In this document: one piece after another, positions 50,377 through 60,049 of the stretch | Position numbering within the stretch: position 1 is the stretch's first letter | How the letters are laid out: every line of letters starts with the position of its first letter | Source: Acidovorax sp. T1 | GTDB lineage: Bacteria; Pseudomonadota; Gammaproteobacteria; Burkholderiales; Burkholderiaceae_C | NCBI RefSeq assembly: GCF_002176815.1 | Contig: NZ_CP021648.1 | Location: 1,930,001-1,994,000, forward strand | DNA: 64,000 nucleotides | Direction of reading: 5' to 3' | The notes under the pieces: generated by a model | The model's database searches: none | What the model saw: only the letters and a program-made list of their open reading frames with translations | Told to the model about the DNA's origin: nothing | Translations under genes and position numbers: made by a program

Positions 50377-51072
50377 CTACACCACGCTCAGGCGCAGCGT
50401 GGGCAGGCCGTCCACAGCGCCTTCCAGCGTGTCGCCGCGCACCACGGCGCCCACGCCTTCGGGGGTGCCGGTGTAGATCAGGTCGCCGGGGGCCAGCTCC
50501 CACGCGGCCGACAGGTGCTCGATGGTTTCGGCAATGTTCCAGATGAGCTGGGACACGTTGCTGCGCTGGCGGTCGGCGCCGTTGACCTGCAGCCAGATGG
50601 CGGCTTGGGCGACGTCGCCCGCCTGCGCGGCCGGGGTGATGGGTCCGATGGGGGCGCTGGCGTCAAAGCCCTTGCCGATGCACCAGGGGCGGCCCTGCTT
50701 TTTCATGTCGTTTTGCAGGTCGCGGCGCGTCATGTCCAGGCCCACGGCGTAGCCGTAGATGTGTTGCAGCGCATCGGCGGCTTTGATGTTTTTTCCGCCC
50801 TTGCCAATGGCCACCACGAGTTCGATCTCGTGGTGCAGGTTGGCCGTGAGGCTGGGGTAGGGCAGCTGGCCGGTTTCGCCGGCGTTGACCACGACGATGG
50901 CGTCGGCCGGTTTCAGGAAGAAGAACGGCGGCTCGCGGCCGGAGAAGCCCATTTCCTTGGCGTGTTCTTCGTAGTTGCGGCCCACGCAATAGATGCGGTG
51001 CACCGGAAAACGGTCGCCAGAGCCTACAACAGGCACGCTGGCCACGGGCGCGGGAGAAAAAACATAGCTCAT
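50377..51072 (-). CDS. Fumarylacetoacetate hydrolase family protein, probably fumarylpyruvate hydrolase
   Basis: 231 residues. Start at MSYVFSPAPVASVPVVG. Family core: IYCVGRNYEEHAKEMG, PFFFLKPADAIVVV, the metal-binding HHEIELVVAIGKGGKNI, and GDLIYTGTPEGVGAV. The short size fits the fumarylpyruvate/acylpyruvate hydrolase type. It is divergent from marR and a maleylacetoacetate/maleylpyruvate isomerase gene, which suits a gentisate or homogentisate lower pathway. No ring-cleaving dioxygenase is beside it. Confidence 0.9.
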   Translation of the reverse strand: MSYVFSPAPVASVPVVGSGDRFPVHRIYCVGRNYEEHAKEMGFSGREPPFFFLKPADAIVVVNAGETGQLPYPSLTANLHHEIELVVAIGKGGKNIKAADALQHIYGYAVGLDMTRRDLQNDMKKQGRPWCIGKGFDASAPIGPITPAAQAGDVAQAAIWLQVNGADRQRSNVSQLIWNIAETIEHLSAAWELAPGDLIYTGTPEGVGAVVRGDTLEGAVDGLPTLRLSVV

Positions 51073-51218
51073 GTTTGGTCTTTCTTCTACAGGAGGGAGC
51101 AACGATGCGGGGGCGTTGGCGCGATGGCAGACGGTGGTGCAGTTGCACTGTGGCGCCGCCCTGCAGCAGTGTGCCACGGGGGCCGCCAGTCTGCTGGTGG
51201 GGCGCTACACTCGCGCCC

Positions 51219-51713
51219 ATGGCACAGAGCTTCGATTTGCATCAGGCGCCAGGCCACCTTGTCCGGCGTGCGCACCAGCGCGCCGTGGCGCTTTTCATGG
51301 AAGAAACGGCCGGTTTTGACGTGACCCCGGTGCAGTTCGCCATCCTGAACGAATTGATCAACCAGCCCGGTGCGGACCAGGTGACGCTGGCCGCCCGCGT
51401 GGCACTGGATGCCGCCACATCGGGATCGGTGATCGGCCGCCTGGAGGCGCGTGGCTGGATCCGGCGGGTGCCCGACGCGCGGGATCGGCGGCGCAAGCTC
51501 TTATGGGTTACGCCGGCCGGCGCGGCAGTGGCACTGCAGTTGCGCGCCAATGCCCAGCGGGTGCAAGAGCGCCTGATGGCGCCGCTGTCGCAAGCCGAGG
51601 TGGGGCAGCTCCAGGCCCTGCTGACCAAGCTGGTGTGCGGCCCGGCAGTGCCGGGCAATGTCGGTGCCCCGCACCCGCCGCTTTCTGATTTACCTCTGCT
51701 CTCCAACCCATGA
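51219..51713 (+). CDS. MarR-family transcriptional regulator
   Basis: 164 residues from MAQSFDLHQAPGHLVRRA. The winged helix is TPVQFAILNELI, QVTLAARVALDAATSGSVIGRLEARGWIRR and the wing DARDRRRKLLWVT. Related regulators of gentisate and hydroxybenzoate operons respond to aromatic acids. It is divergent from the hydrolase and overlaps maiA by 4 bp (ATGA), so it is co-translated with maiA. Confidence 0.92.
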   Translation: MAQSFDLHQAPGHLVRRAHQRAVALFMEETAGFDVTPVQFAILNELINQPGADQVTLAARVALDAATSGSVIGRLEARGWIRRVPDARDRRRKLLWVTPAGAAVALQLRANAQRVQERLMAPLSQAEVGQLQALLTKLVCGPAVPGNVGAPHPPLSDLPLLSNP

Positions 51714-52378
51714 AACTCTTCAGCTATTTCCGTTCATCGGCTTCGTTTCGTGTGCGCATCGCGCTGCATTACAAGGGGCTCGACTACGACTACATCCCGG
51801 TGCACCTGGTGCGCGGCGAGCACCACGACCCGGCCTATACCGGCCGGGTGGGTGACGCGCTGGTGCCCACCTTGCTGACCGACGATGGCGTGGCGCTGTC
51901 TCAGTCCATGGCCATCATCGAATACCTCGATGAAACCCATCCCACGCCGCCCTTGCTGCCCGCCGAGCCGCTGGCCCGCGCCCATGTGCGGGCATTGGCC
52001 CAGATGGTGGCGTGCGAGATGCACCCGCTGAACAACCTGCGGGTGCTGAAATATCTGGTGCACGAGCTGAAGGTGGACGAAGCCGGCAAGAACGCCTGGT
52101 ACATCCACTGGGCCCGCAGCGGGCTGGAGGCGTTCGAGCGCCAGTTGGTGGTGCTGGCGCAGCAGCGCGCCACGCAGGGGCTGGCGCCTTCGGTGTATTG
52201 CTGGGGCGATGCACCCACGCTGGCCGATTGCTGCCTGGTGCCGCATGTCTTCAATTGCCAGCGCTTCAACGTCAACCTGGAAGGGGTGCCGCTGACCATG
52301 GCGGCCTTCGCCGCCTGCATGGCGCTGCCCGCATTCCAGCAGGCACAGCCCTCGGCCTGCCCGGACCACCAGCCTTGA
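51710..52378 (+). CDS. maiA: Maleylacetoacetate / maleylpyruvate isomerase
   Basis: 222 residues of the zeta-class glutathione S-transferase family. N-terminus MKLFSYFRSSASFRVRIAL has the SS-x-SxRVRIAL glutathione motif, followed by LVPTLLTDDGVALSQSMAI and IEYLDETHP. It converts the cis to the trans form of the ring-cleavage product, which the hydrolase encoded divergently can then split. Substrate preference between the two pathways cannot be set from sequence. Confidence 0.93.
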   Translation: MKLFSYFRSSASFRVRIALHYKGLDYDYIPVHLVRGEHHDPAYTGRVGDALVPTLLTDDGVALSQSMAIIEYLDETHPTPPLLPAEPLARAHVRALAQMVACEMHPLNNLRVLKYLVHELKVDEAGKNAWYIHWARSGLEAFERQLVVLAQQRATQGLAPSVYCWGDAPTLADCCLVPHVFNCQRFNVNLEGVPLTMAAFAACMALPAFQQAQPSACPDHQP

Positions 52379-52385
52379 ACAAGCC

Positions 52386-53255
52386 ATGAACCAGCCCCCC
52401 GGCATAGGCCACGTCGACTGGCTGCAGCCGCAGTGGCCCGCGCCTGCCGGTGTGCACGCCCTGTGCACCACGCGGGCTGGCGGTGTCAGCAGCGGCCCCT
52501 ATACCAGCCTGAACCTGGGCAGCCATGTGGGTGATGCGCCAGGGGCCGTGCTGGCCAATCGGCAGCGACTCCAAGCGGCGGTGCAAGGCGCCTCACCGGG
52601 CGCCCGGGCGGTGTTTCTGAACCAGGTGCATGGCACGGTGGTGGCCGATATCGACCCTGCAACGCCCGATGGCACCGAGGCCGACGCCTGTGTGGCCACG
52701 CAGCCGGGCGCGGTCTGCACCATCATGGTGGCCGATTGCCTGCCCGTGCTGCTGGCGCATGGCTCGGGCGCGATGGTGGGCGCGGCCCACGCGGGCTGGC
52801 GCGGGCTGGCGGGAATGGACGGGACGGGTGTTCTGGAAGCGGTTTTTGAGCGTTTTAAGGCTCTAGCCCATACAGATAAAGCGCTAGCAGCTATCAAAAA
52901 TGAATCGACTGAAACGATAGCCGCCCACACCATGGCGTGGCTGGGGCCCTGCATCGGCCCCACTGCCTTTGAGGTGGGGGCCGAAGTGCGCGAAGCGTTT
53001 TGTCAGCACCACCCGGCGGCCCAGGCCTGCTTTGTGCCGCAAGGCCAGGGCAAGTTTCTGACCGATCTGGCGGGGTTGGCGCGGCTGCGGCTGCGTGCAC
53101 TGGGTGTCACGCAGATCTTTGGCAACGACAGCACTGCGCCCTGGTGCACCGTGGGCAATGCCTCACGGTTCTTTTCGTACCGGCGCGACCAACGGGTCCT
53201 GGGCGGCAGCGGCCGCATGGCCGCCTGCATCTGGCGCGACGCAAGTAGCAGCTGA
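52386..53255 (+). CDS. pgeF: Peptidoglycan editing factor PgeF (laccase-domain protein)
   Basis: 289 residues of the YfiH/PgeF family. Metal-site features: NQVHGTVVADID, MVADCLPVLLAHG and GAAHAGWRGLAGM, then LGPCIGPTAFEVG. In characterised relatives the protein prevents faulty incorporation in peptidoglycan or acts on nucleosides. A palindromic repeat read in frame adds residues around 158-175 (KALAHTDKALAAIKNE) between WRG and the CIGP block. Confidence 0.92.
   Translation: MNQPPGIGHVDWLQPQWPAPAGVHALCTTRAGGVSSGPYTSLNLGSHVGDAPGAVLANRQRLQAAVQGASPGARAVFLNQVHGTVVADIDPATPDGTEADACVATQPGAVCTIMVADCLPVLLAHGSGAMVGAAHAGWRGLAGMDGTGVLEAVFERFKALAHTDKALAAIKNESTETIAAHTMAWLGPCIGPTAFEVGAEVREAFCQHHPAAQACFVPQGQGKFLTDLAGLARLRLRALGVTQIFGNDSTAPWCTVGNASRFFSYRRDQRVLGGSGRMAACIWRDASSS
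52853..52905. repeat. Palindromic repeat copy inside pgeF
   Basis: ttttaaggctctagcccata, cagataaagcgctagcagct and atcaaaaatgaat; a near-complete copy in frame. Confidence 0.8.
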
Positions 53256-53534
53256 CGGCAACTTGGGCAAAGGCTCCACTGGCGACGCAATGGGCGCGGG
53301 CGCTTGCTGCGCCGCCTGCTGCGCGTCGTAGGCGGCTTGCTCGGGCTGCTCGCGCGCCTTGATGGCCCGCTTGCGCCCGGGGGTGCCCAGGATGTACGCC
53401 ACGATGCCCATCGGCAGCAGGCCATACAGCACAAACGTGACCAACGCACCCAGCAGGCTACCGGTGCTGCTGGTGGCTTCAGCGACGGCCATCATGAGGG
53501 TGACATACAGCCAGGCGATGATGACAAGGTACAT
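53163..53534 (-). CDS. Hypothetical small membrane protein overlapping pgeF
   Basis: 123 residues from MYLVIIAWLYVTLMMAV. Two membrane helices (residues 1-20 and 27-50), then GRKRAIKAREQPEQAAYDAQ and a Pro/Ala-rich tail. Its 3' end overlaps the 3' end of pgeF by 93 bp on the opposite strand; the overlap covers only the tail. The hydrophobic part is convincing, the tail less so. Function unknown. Confidence 0.65.
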   Translation of the reverse strand: MYLVIIAWLYVTLMMAVAEATSSTGSLLGALVTFVLYGLLPMGIVAYILGTPGRKRAIKAREQPEQAAYDAQQAAQQAPAPIASPVEPLPKLPSAATCVAPDAGGHAAAAAQDPLVAPVRKEP

Positions 53535-53641
53535 AAGCAGAAGAGACAAAGACGCTGGTGAACGTTGCCTTGCGGCACCATGTGGGCAACAATGGTGCAA
53601 AAGCCCATGCAGTGCGACCGCCCCACCATTGAGGAGACAAC

Positions 53642-55342
53642 ATGAATTCTGAAGCACTTTGGGCCCAAGGCGCCCAGCAATTCCAGCAGATTTTCGGTGA
53701 CAGCTGGACGAAAGCGTTGCAGTCTTTTCAATCTGCTGAAACGGCGGGGCGCCTTCCGGGGGGCGCCCCCGTGCAGTTTTCTTCGACCAAGCTGCAGGCG
53801 CTGCAACAGCAGTATCTTCAGGATGCCAAGGAACTGTGGGCCCAGGGCTTGCAGGCCACACCCGAAATCAAGGACCGGCGTTTCACGGGCGATGGCTGGG
53901 CCAGCAACCCGGTGGCGGCTTTTTCGGCTGCAGCTTACCTGCTCAACGCACGCACTTTGATGGGCCTGGCCGACGCCGTGGAGTCCGACGAAAAAACCAA
54001 GGCCCGCATCCGTTTTGGCGTGGAGCAATGGATGGCCGCCATGGCACCCAGCAACTTCCTGGCCTTCAACGCCGAAGCGCAAAAGAAAGCCATCGAGACC
54101 AAGGGTGAGAGCATTGCCAAAGGCATGCAAAACCTGCTGCACGACATCACCCAGGGCCATGTGTCGATGACCGACGAAAGCCTGTTCGAGGTGGGCCGCA
54201 ACGTGGCCACTACCGAAGGCGCCGTGGTGTTTGAAAACGAGCTGTTTCAGCTGCTCGAATACAAGCCCCTGACCGCCAAGGTGTACGAGCGCCCGTTCCT
54301 GCTGGTGCCGCCTTGCATCAACAAGTTCTACATCCTCGACCTGCAGCCCGAGAACTCGCTGATCCGCTACGCCGTCGAACAAGGCCACCGCACCTTTGTG
54401 GTGAGCTGGCGCAACCCCGATGACAGCCTGGCCCACAAGACCTGGGACGACTATGTGGAAGACGGTGCCATGGCCGCCATCGACGTGGTGCAGAACATTA
54501 CCGGCGCCGAGCAGGTCAACGCCCTGGGTTTTTGCGTGGGTGGCACCATCCTGAGCAATGCCCTGGCGGTGCTGGCCGCGCGTGGCGATGATCCTGTGGC
54601 CAGTGCCACCTTTCTCACCACGCTGATCGACTTCACCGACACCGGCATCCTCGACGTGTTCATCGACGAGGCTTTCGTGAAGTTCCGCGAAATGCAGCTG
54701 GGCAAGGGCGGGCTCATGAAGGGGCAGGACCTGGCCTCGACCTTCAGTTTTCTGCGACCCAATGATCTGGTGTGGAATTACGTGGTGGGCAACTACCTCA
54801 AGGGCGAAACGCCGCCACCATTTGACCTGCTTTACTGGAACAGCGACAGCACCAATCTGCCCGGGCCGTTCTACGCCTGGTATCTGCGCAATTTCTATCT
54901 CGAAAACAACTTGGTCAAGCCTGGCAAGCTGATCGTGTGCGGCGAGAAGATGGACCTCGCCAACCTCACGCTGCCGGTCTACATCTATGGCTCGCGCGAA
55001 GACCACATCGTGCCCATCAACGCCGCCTATGCCTCCACCCAGGTGCTGCCCGGTAAAAAGCGCTTTGTGATGGGCGCCTCGGGCCACATCGCCGGTGTCA
55101 TCAACCCACCCGCCAAAAACAAGCGCAGCCACTGGATTCGCGCCGACGGCAAGCTGCCCGCCACCCTCGACCAATGGCTGGAAGGCGCCACCGAGTATCC
55201 CGGAAGCTGGTGGACCGACTGGTCCACCTGGCTCAAGGGCCAGGCCGGCAAGCAGATTGCGGCGCCCAAGGCCTACGGCAAAGGCACCCGGTTCAAGGCC
55301 GTCGAGCCGGCGCCGGGCCGCTACGTCAAGCAAAAGGCCTGA
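53642..55342 (+). CDS. phaC: Class I polyhydroxyalkanoate synthase
   Basis: Polymerises 3-hydroxyacyl-CoA into polyester granules. 566 residues with GGAG upstream. The lipase-like box GFCVGGTIL carries the catalytic Cys; the Asp is in YIYGSREDHIVP and the His in MGASGHIAGVINPP. The N-terminal FTGDGWASNPVAAFSAAAYLL-like region is present in its usual form. Followed by phaA 90 bp downstream. Confidence 0.97.
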   Translation: MNSEALWAQGAQQFQQIFGDSWTKALQSFQSAETAGRLPGGAPVQFSSTKLQALQQQYLQDAKELWAQGLQATPEIKDRRFTGDGWASNPVAAFSAAAYLLNARTLMGLADAVESDEKTKARIRFGVEQWMAAMAPSNFLAFNAEAQKKAIETKGESIAKGMQNLLHDITQGHVSMTDESLFEVGRNVATTEGAVVFENELFQLLEYKPLTAKVYERPFLLVPPCINKFYILDLQPENSLIRYAVEQGHRTFVVSWRNPDDSLAHKTWDDYVEDGAMAAIDVVQNITGAEQVNALGFCVGGTILSNALAVLAARGDDPVASATFLTTLIDFTDTGILDVFIDEAFVKFREMQLGKGGLMKGQDLASTFSFLRPNDLVWNYVVGNYLKGETPPPFDLLYWNSDSTNLPGPFYAWYLRNFYLENNLVKPGKLIVCGEKMDLANLTLPVYIYGSREDHIVPINAAYASTQVLPGKKRFVMGASGHIAGVINPPAKNKRSHWIRADGKLPATLDQWLEGATEYPGSWWTDWSTWLKGQAGKQIAAPKAYGKGTRFKAVEPAPGRYVKQKA

Positions 55343-55432
55343 CTGAAACGCGGTAGGCGGCTGCGAGAATCTGAAAAACCCCGCCGGGGCTCGAAACGGG
55401 CCCCGCACCGATCCACCTTGAAAGGACTTTCC

Positions 55433-56611
55433 ATGGAAGACATCGTCATTGTTTCAGCTGCCCGCACCGCCGTGGGCAAATTTGGTGGCGCACTGGCCAA
55501 GACGCCGGCCACCGAACTGGGTTCCATCGTGATCCGCGAGGCCATCGCGCGCGCGGGGCTGGCCTCCGACCAGATTGGTGAAGTCATCATGGGCCAGGTG
55601 CTGGCAGCCGGCGTGGGCCAGAACCCGGCGCGCCAGGCGTCCATGAAGGCCGGCGTGGCCAAGGAAACACCGGCCCTCACCATCAACGCCGTGTGCGGCT
55701 CAGGCCTGAAGGCAGTGATGCTGGCGGCCCAGGCCGTGGCCTGGGGCGACAGCGAGATCGTTGTGGCTGGTGGCCAGGAGAACATGAGCCTGGCGCCGCA
55801 TGTGCTGAACGGCTCGCGCGACGGCCAGCGCATGGGCGACTGGAAGCTGATCGACTCGATGATCGTCGATGGCTTGTGGGATGTGTACAACCAGTACCAC
55901 ATGGGCATCACCGCTGAAAACGTGGCCAAGGCCTACGGCATCACCCGCGACATGCAGGACGCACTGGCCCTGGCAAGCCAGCAAAAGGCCGCTGCCGCGC
56001 AAGACGCGGGCAAGTTTGCCGATGAGATCGTGGGTGTGAGCCTGGCCCAGAAAAAGGGCGACCCCATCCTGTTCAATGCCGACGAATACCTGAACCGCAA
56101 GACCAGTGCCGAAGTGCTGGCCGGTTTGCGCCCGGCCTTCGACAAGGCGGGCACCGTGACGGCGGGCAATGCCTCGGGCATCAACGATGGCGCCGCTGCC
56201 GTGGTGGTGATGAGCGCCAAGAAGGCTGCGGCCCTGGGCCTCAAACCCCTGGCCCGTATTGCCGCCTTTGGCACCAGCGGCCTGGACCCGGCCACCATGG
56301 GCATGGGCCCGGTGCCTGCTTCGCGCAAGGCGCTGCAGCGCGCTGGCTGGAACGCCGCCGATGTGGACCTGTTCGAACTGAACGAGGCCTTCGCCGCGCA
56401 AGCCTGCGCCGTGAACAAGGAACTGTCCATCGACCCCGCCAAGGTCAATGTGAACGGCGGCGCGATTGCCATTGGCCATCCCATCGGCGCCTCTGGTTGC
56501 CGCATCCTGGTGACGCTGCTGCACGAAATGCAACGCCGTGATGCCAAAAAGGGCTTGGCTGCGCTGTGCATTGGCGGGGGCATGGGCGTTTCGCTGGCGC
56601 TGGAGCGCTGA
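55433..56611 (+). CDS. phaA: Acetyl-CoA acetyltransferase (beta-ketothiolase)
   Basis: Joins two acetyl-CoA to acetoacetyl-CoA, the first step towards polyhydroxybutyrate. 392 residues, start [19 protein letters not shown] after AAAGGA. The nucleophilic Cys is in [11 protein letters not shown], and [16 protein letters not shown] and [15 protein letters not shown] carry the second His and Cys. Directly downstream of phaC. Confidence 0.97.
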   Translation: MEDIVIVSAARTAVGKFGGALAKTPATELGSIVIREAIARAGLASDQIGEVIMGQVLAAGVGQNPARQASMKAGVAKETPALTINAVCGSGLKAVMLAAQAVAWGDSEIVVAGGQENMSLAPHVLNGSRDGQRMGDWKLIDSMIVDGLWDVYNQYHMGITAENVAKAYGITRDMQDALALASQQKAAAAQDAGKFADEIVGVSLAQKKGDPILFNADEYLNRKTSAEVLAGLRPAFDKAGTVTAGNASGINDGAAAVVVMSAKKAAALGLKPLARIAAFGTSGLDPATMGMGPVPASRKALQRAGWNAADVDLFELNEAFAAQACAVNKELSIDPAKVNVNGGAIAIGHPIGASGCRILVTLLHEMQRRDAKKGLAALCIGGGMGVSLALER

Positions 56612-56663
56612 AAGAAGTCTGGATGCCTGTGCAGTCAGCTGTGTGCTGAACACGCGCCCCCTC

Positions 56664-56691
56664 AAAAAGCCGCGTGGTACGCGGCTTTTTT
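56664..56691 (+). terminator. Intrinsic terminator after phaA
   Basis: AAAAAGCCGCG ... CGCGGCTTTTTT, a strong hairpin with T tail. It separates phaCA from the chemoreceptor gene. Confidence 0.88.
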
Positions 56692-56773
56692 CATTTCTGT
56701 CTTGATTGAACTCAATGGTTGCATAAATACTAAACAGTTACAATGCACACATATTGGTGCAAGTCAGGAATCT

Positions 56774-58222
56774 ATGTCGAATCTATCCCACTCCCCACAG
56801 TCCGAAAAGTCCGTATCGCAGGGTCTGGACAGCGCCATGCTGGGCGACCGCGTCATGCTGGTGGCCATTGCGCTCAGTGCCATTGCCGCGGTGGTGCTGG
56901 GACTGCGGTTTGTGGATTCGACGCTGGCACTAGTGGCCTCGGGGGCGCTGGTGCTGATCGCTGGCGCTGCCTATGCCCTGGCGCAGGGCACGCTGGCGTC
57001 CCGTCTGGTGCTGGCCTTTGTCCAGGTGGGCCTGGTGGCCCTGCATATCCAGCTCGCGCAGGGCATGCTGGAGTTCCACTTCGGCGTGTTCGTCACACTG
57101 GCCTTGTTGCTGGTGTACCTGGACTGGCGCCCCATTGTGTGGGCGGCACTGCTGTTTGCCGTGCACCATGTGCTGTTCGATCGCCTGCAGGCGGCGGGCT
57201 TTGGTGTGTATTGCATGACCAGCCCCGACTTTGCCCGGGTGGTGCTGCACGCGGTGTACGTGGTGATCCAGACGGTGCTGGAGGTGATTCTCGCGGTGAA
57301 CATGGGACGCACGGCCCGCGAGTCGCTGGAGTTGCAGCGCCTTTCGGCGGCCATGGTGCGTGGCGACCAGATTGCGCTGGATGTCTCTCACATTGCCGTG
57401 GAAACGCCCGGTGGGATGGCGCTCAAGCAGGCGCTGGAGCGCATGCACGAGACCGTGGCCACCGTTCAGGAGGCGGCCACCAGCATGGCGCTGGCCTGCC
57501 AGGAGATTGCCATGGGTGCGCAAGACCTATCGGTGCGCACCGAAGACACCGCAGGCAGCCTGCAGGCAACTTCCGCCAACATGGAGCAACTCACCGGCAC
57601 GGTGCGCCAGTCTGCCAACGCATCCGAACAGGCCAATGCCCTGGCGGTGTCGGCTGCAGGTGTGGCCCGGCATGGCGGCGACGTGGTGGGGCGCGTGATC
57701 CACACCATGCGCGAGATCAACGAAGGTTCAGCCCGCATTGCCGACATCACGGGCGTTATCGACTCCATCGCTTTTCAGACCAACATTCTGGCGCTCAATG
57801 CCGCGGTGGAAGCGGCCCGTGCGGGCGAACAGGGGCGCGGTTTTGCAGTGGTGGCCACCGAAGTGCGCAGCCTGGCCCAACGCTCTGCACAGGCGGCGCG
57901 CGAGATCAAGTCACTCATCGAAACCTCGGTGCAAAAGGCCTCGGCCGGTGGCCAGCTGGCCGACGACGCGGGCCGCACCATGTCGGAGATCGTGGGCTCG
58001 GTGCAGCAGGTCAGTGCAATGATGGGCGAGATCCACGCGGCGGCGCGTGATCAGTCGACCGGCATCGCGCAGATCAACCAGGCGGTCGGCCAGCTGGACC
58101 AGATGACGCAGCAGAACGCGGCGCTGGTGGAGCAATCCGCGGCTGCCGCAGGCACGGTGACGGATCAGGCGCAGCGCCTGGCGCAGGTGGTGGCAGTTTT
58201 TGCGCTGGCGCGCAGCGCATGA
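56774..58222 (+). CDS. Methyl-accepting chemotaxis protein with multi-helix membrane sensor
   Basis: 482 residues, start at [14 protein letters not shown]. Residues 25-185 form about six membrane helices rather than the usual two around a periplasmic domain. Within them [37 protein letters not shown] and the following Cys place several His residues near the membrane face. Residues 215-480 are the signalling hairpin with [20 protein letters not shown] and [20 protein letters not shown]. No CheR-binding pentapeptide ends the protein. The ligand is unknown. Confidence 0.92.
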   Translation: MSNLSHSPQSEKSVSQGLDSAMLGDRVMLVAIALSAIAAVVLGLRFVDSTLALVASGALVLIAGAAYALAQGTLASRLVLAFVQVGLVALHIQLAQGMLEFHFGVFVTLALLLVYLDWRPIVWAALLFAVHHVLFDRLQAAGFGVYCMTSPDFARVVLHAVYVVIQTVLEVILAVNMGRTARESLELQRLSAAMVRGDQIALDVSHIAVETPGGMALKQALERMHETVATVQEAATSMALACQEIAMGAQDLSVRTEDTAGSLQATSANMEQLTGTVRQSANASEQANALAVSAAGVARHGGDVVGRVIHTMREINEGSARIADITGVIDSIAFQTNILALNAAVEAARAGEQGRGFAVVATEVRSLAQRSAQAAREIKSLIETSVQKASAGGQLADDAGRTMSEIVGSVQQVSAMMGEIHAAARDQSTGIAQINQAVGQLDQMTQQNAALVEQSAAAAGTVTDQAQRLAQVVAVFALARSA

Positions 58223-58262
58223 GCGGGCACGTCCACGGGCGTTGGCCTGGTATCATCGACCA

Positions 58263-59045
58263 ATGAAACCAACTGTTTTCGCCCAACCCTTTGAGCCCGT
58301 GGGCTGCGCTGCCTGTCGCGACAAGACGCAGCTTCCGTTCGATTTCACGATGGCATTCCAGCCCATCATGGACCTGCAGACCGGGCGCCCGTTTGCCTAC
58401 GAAGCGCTGGTGCGGGGCGTAGATGGGCAGTCGGCAGCCACCGTGTTGTCGTGGGTGGATGAAGCCCACCGCTACCGGTTTGACCAGGCTTGCCGGGTGA
58501 AAGCCATCGAACTGGCTTCGCGCCTGGGGCTGGCCGCCTTGCCGGGTTGCCGCCTGAGCATCAATTTTCTGCCCAACGCCGTGTACCGGGCCGAAACCTG
58601 CATCCGGGCCACCATGGAAGCGGCCAAGGAATTTGAGTTTCCGCACGACCGCATCATGTTCGAAGTGACCGAAGGCGAGCAGGTGACCAACGGTGCCCAC
58701 CTCAAGTCCATCTTCAACGAATACCGCCGCCAGGGCCTGATCACGGCGATCGATGATTTTGGCGCGGGCTACGCCGGGCTGAACATGCTGGTCCAGTTCC
58801 AGCCCCATGTGCTGAAGATCGACATGGAGCTGATCCGCAACATTGACCAGGATCCCGTACGCCAGGCCATCGTGGCCGGCATTGCCCTGGTGTGTGATCG
58901 CCTGGGGATCGACATCGTGGCCGAAGGCATCGAGACGGCGCAAGAGTCCGAGCACCTGCGTTCGGCCGGGATTCACTATCAGCAAGGCTATCTGTTTGCC
59001 AAACCGGGCTGGGAGACCTTGCCGCTGTCCGGCGGCAGCGCTTGA
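58263..59045 (+). CDS. EAL-domain cyclic di-GMP phosphodiesterase
   Basis: 260 residues, only an EAL domain and a short N-terminus with a CAAC pair (residues 14-19). Catalytic residues are all present: YEALVRG, SINFLP, FEVTEGE, AIDDFGAGYAGL, LKIDMELIR, AEGIET and QGYLFAKP. Cytoplasmic. It lies between a chemoreceptor and phaB, 41 bp after the chemoreceptor stop, so the two signalling genes are likely co-transcribed. Confidence 0.94.
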   Translation: MKPTVFAQPFEPVGCAACRDKTQLPFDFTMAFQPIMDLQTGRPFAYEALVRGVDGQSAATVLSWVDEAHRYRFDQACRVKAIELASRLGLAALPGCRLSINFLPNAVYRAETCIRATMEAAKEFEFPHDRIMFEVTEGEQVTNGAHLKSIFNEYRRQGLITAIDDFGAGYAGLNMLVQFQPHVLKIDMELIRNIDQDPVRQAIVAGIALVCDRLGIDIVAEGIETAQESEHLRSAGIHYQQGYLFAKPGWETLPLSGGSA

Positions 59046-59262
59046 AGCGGGCAGGCAGGGCGCGCCTCATTCTCATTTTCCTGGCGCGGAGTTGCGGCGG
59101 ATGTCCGCACTCTGCGCTCGCTCAATACCGCGCGCTACACGCGGGTATGGGTGGACGGGGGCGGTCTTGCAGAAAAATGGCCGCTTCAGTGTTTTCCTTC
59201 ACCGCGTTGCCGCAATTCTTGGGTAGAGTGGTGCAGAACACATTACAACCAGGAGAAATCAC

Positions 59263-60000
59263 ATGAGCAAAAAAGTAGCGTATGTCACCGGCGGCATGGG
59301 CGGCATCGGCACGGCCATCTGCCAGCGTTTGCACAAGGACGGGTTCACCGTGATCGCCGGCTGCGGCCCCACGCGCGACTTCACCAAGTGGCTCGATGAG
59401 CAGAAGGCCCTGGGCTACACCTTTCATGCGTCGGTGGGCAATGTGGGCGACTGGGATTCCACCGTGGAAGCCTTTACCAAGACCAAGGCAGAACACGGCT
59501 CCATCGATGTGCTGGTCAACAACGCCGGCATCACGCGCGACCGCATGTTCCTCAAGATGACCCGGGAGGACTGGGATCAGGTGATCGAAACCAACCTCAA
59601 CAGCATGTTCAACGTTACCAAGCAGGTGGTGGCCGACATGGTGGAAAAGGGCTGGGGCCGCATCATCAACATCAGCAGCGTGAACGGCGAAAAGGGCCAG
59701 GCAGGCCAGACCAACTATTCCGCCGCCAAAGCGGGCATGCACGGCTTCAGCATGGCGCTGGCACAAGAGTTGGCCACCAAGGGCGTGACGGTGAACACCG
59801 TGAGCCCGGGCTACATCGGCACCGACATGGTCAAGGCCATTCGCCCCGATGTGCTGGAAAAGATCGTGGCCACTGTGCCGGTCAAGCGCCTGGGCGAGCC
59901 CAGCGAGATTGCTTCCATCATCGCCTGGCTGGCATCGGACGAGGGTGGCTACGCCACCGGCGCCGATTTTTCCGTCAATGGCGGCTTGCACATGGGCTGA
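59263..60000 (+). CDS. phaB: Acetoacetyl-CoA reductase
   Basis: Reduces acetoacetyl-CoA to (R)-3-hydroxybutyryl-CoA with NADPH. 245 residues of the short-chain dehydrogenase family: YVTGGMGGIGTAICQRL cofactor loop, LVNNAGITRD, the Ser in INISSVNG, the YSAAK motif and SPGYIGTDMV. The VAYVTGGMGGIG form is typical of PhaB. It completes the phaCAB set but stands 2.65 kb after phaA, behind two signalling genes. Confidence 0.96.
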   Translation: MSKKVAYVTGGMGGIGTAICQRLHKDGFTVIAGCGPTRDFTKWLDEQKALGYTFHASVGNVGDWDSTVEAFTKTKAEHGSIDVLVNNAGITRDRMFLKMTREDWDQVIETNLNSMFNVTKQVVADMVEKGWGRIINISSVNGEKGQAGQTNYSAAKAGMHGFSMALAQELATKGVTVNTVSPGYIGTDMVKAIRPDVLEKIVATVPVKRLGEPSEIASIIAWLASDEGGYATGADFSVNGGLHMG

Positions 60001-60021
60001 TTCCGACCCGAAGCAAATAAC

Positions 60022-60049
60022 AAAAAACCCCGCAATGCGGGGTTTTTTG
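60022..60049 (+). terminator. Intrinsic terminator after phaB
   Basis: AAAAAACCCCGC ... GCGGGGTTTTTT, a strong symmetric hairpin. Confidence 0.9.

Noticed and set aside
53492..55408. 638-codon open frame opposite phaC
   Set aside because: Antisense shadow; phaC on the other strand has all catalytic motifs.
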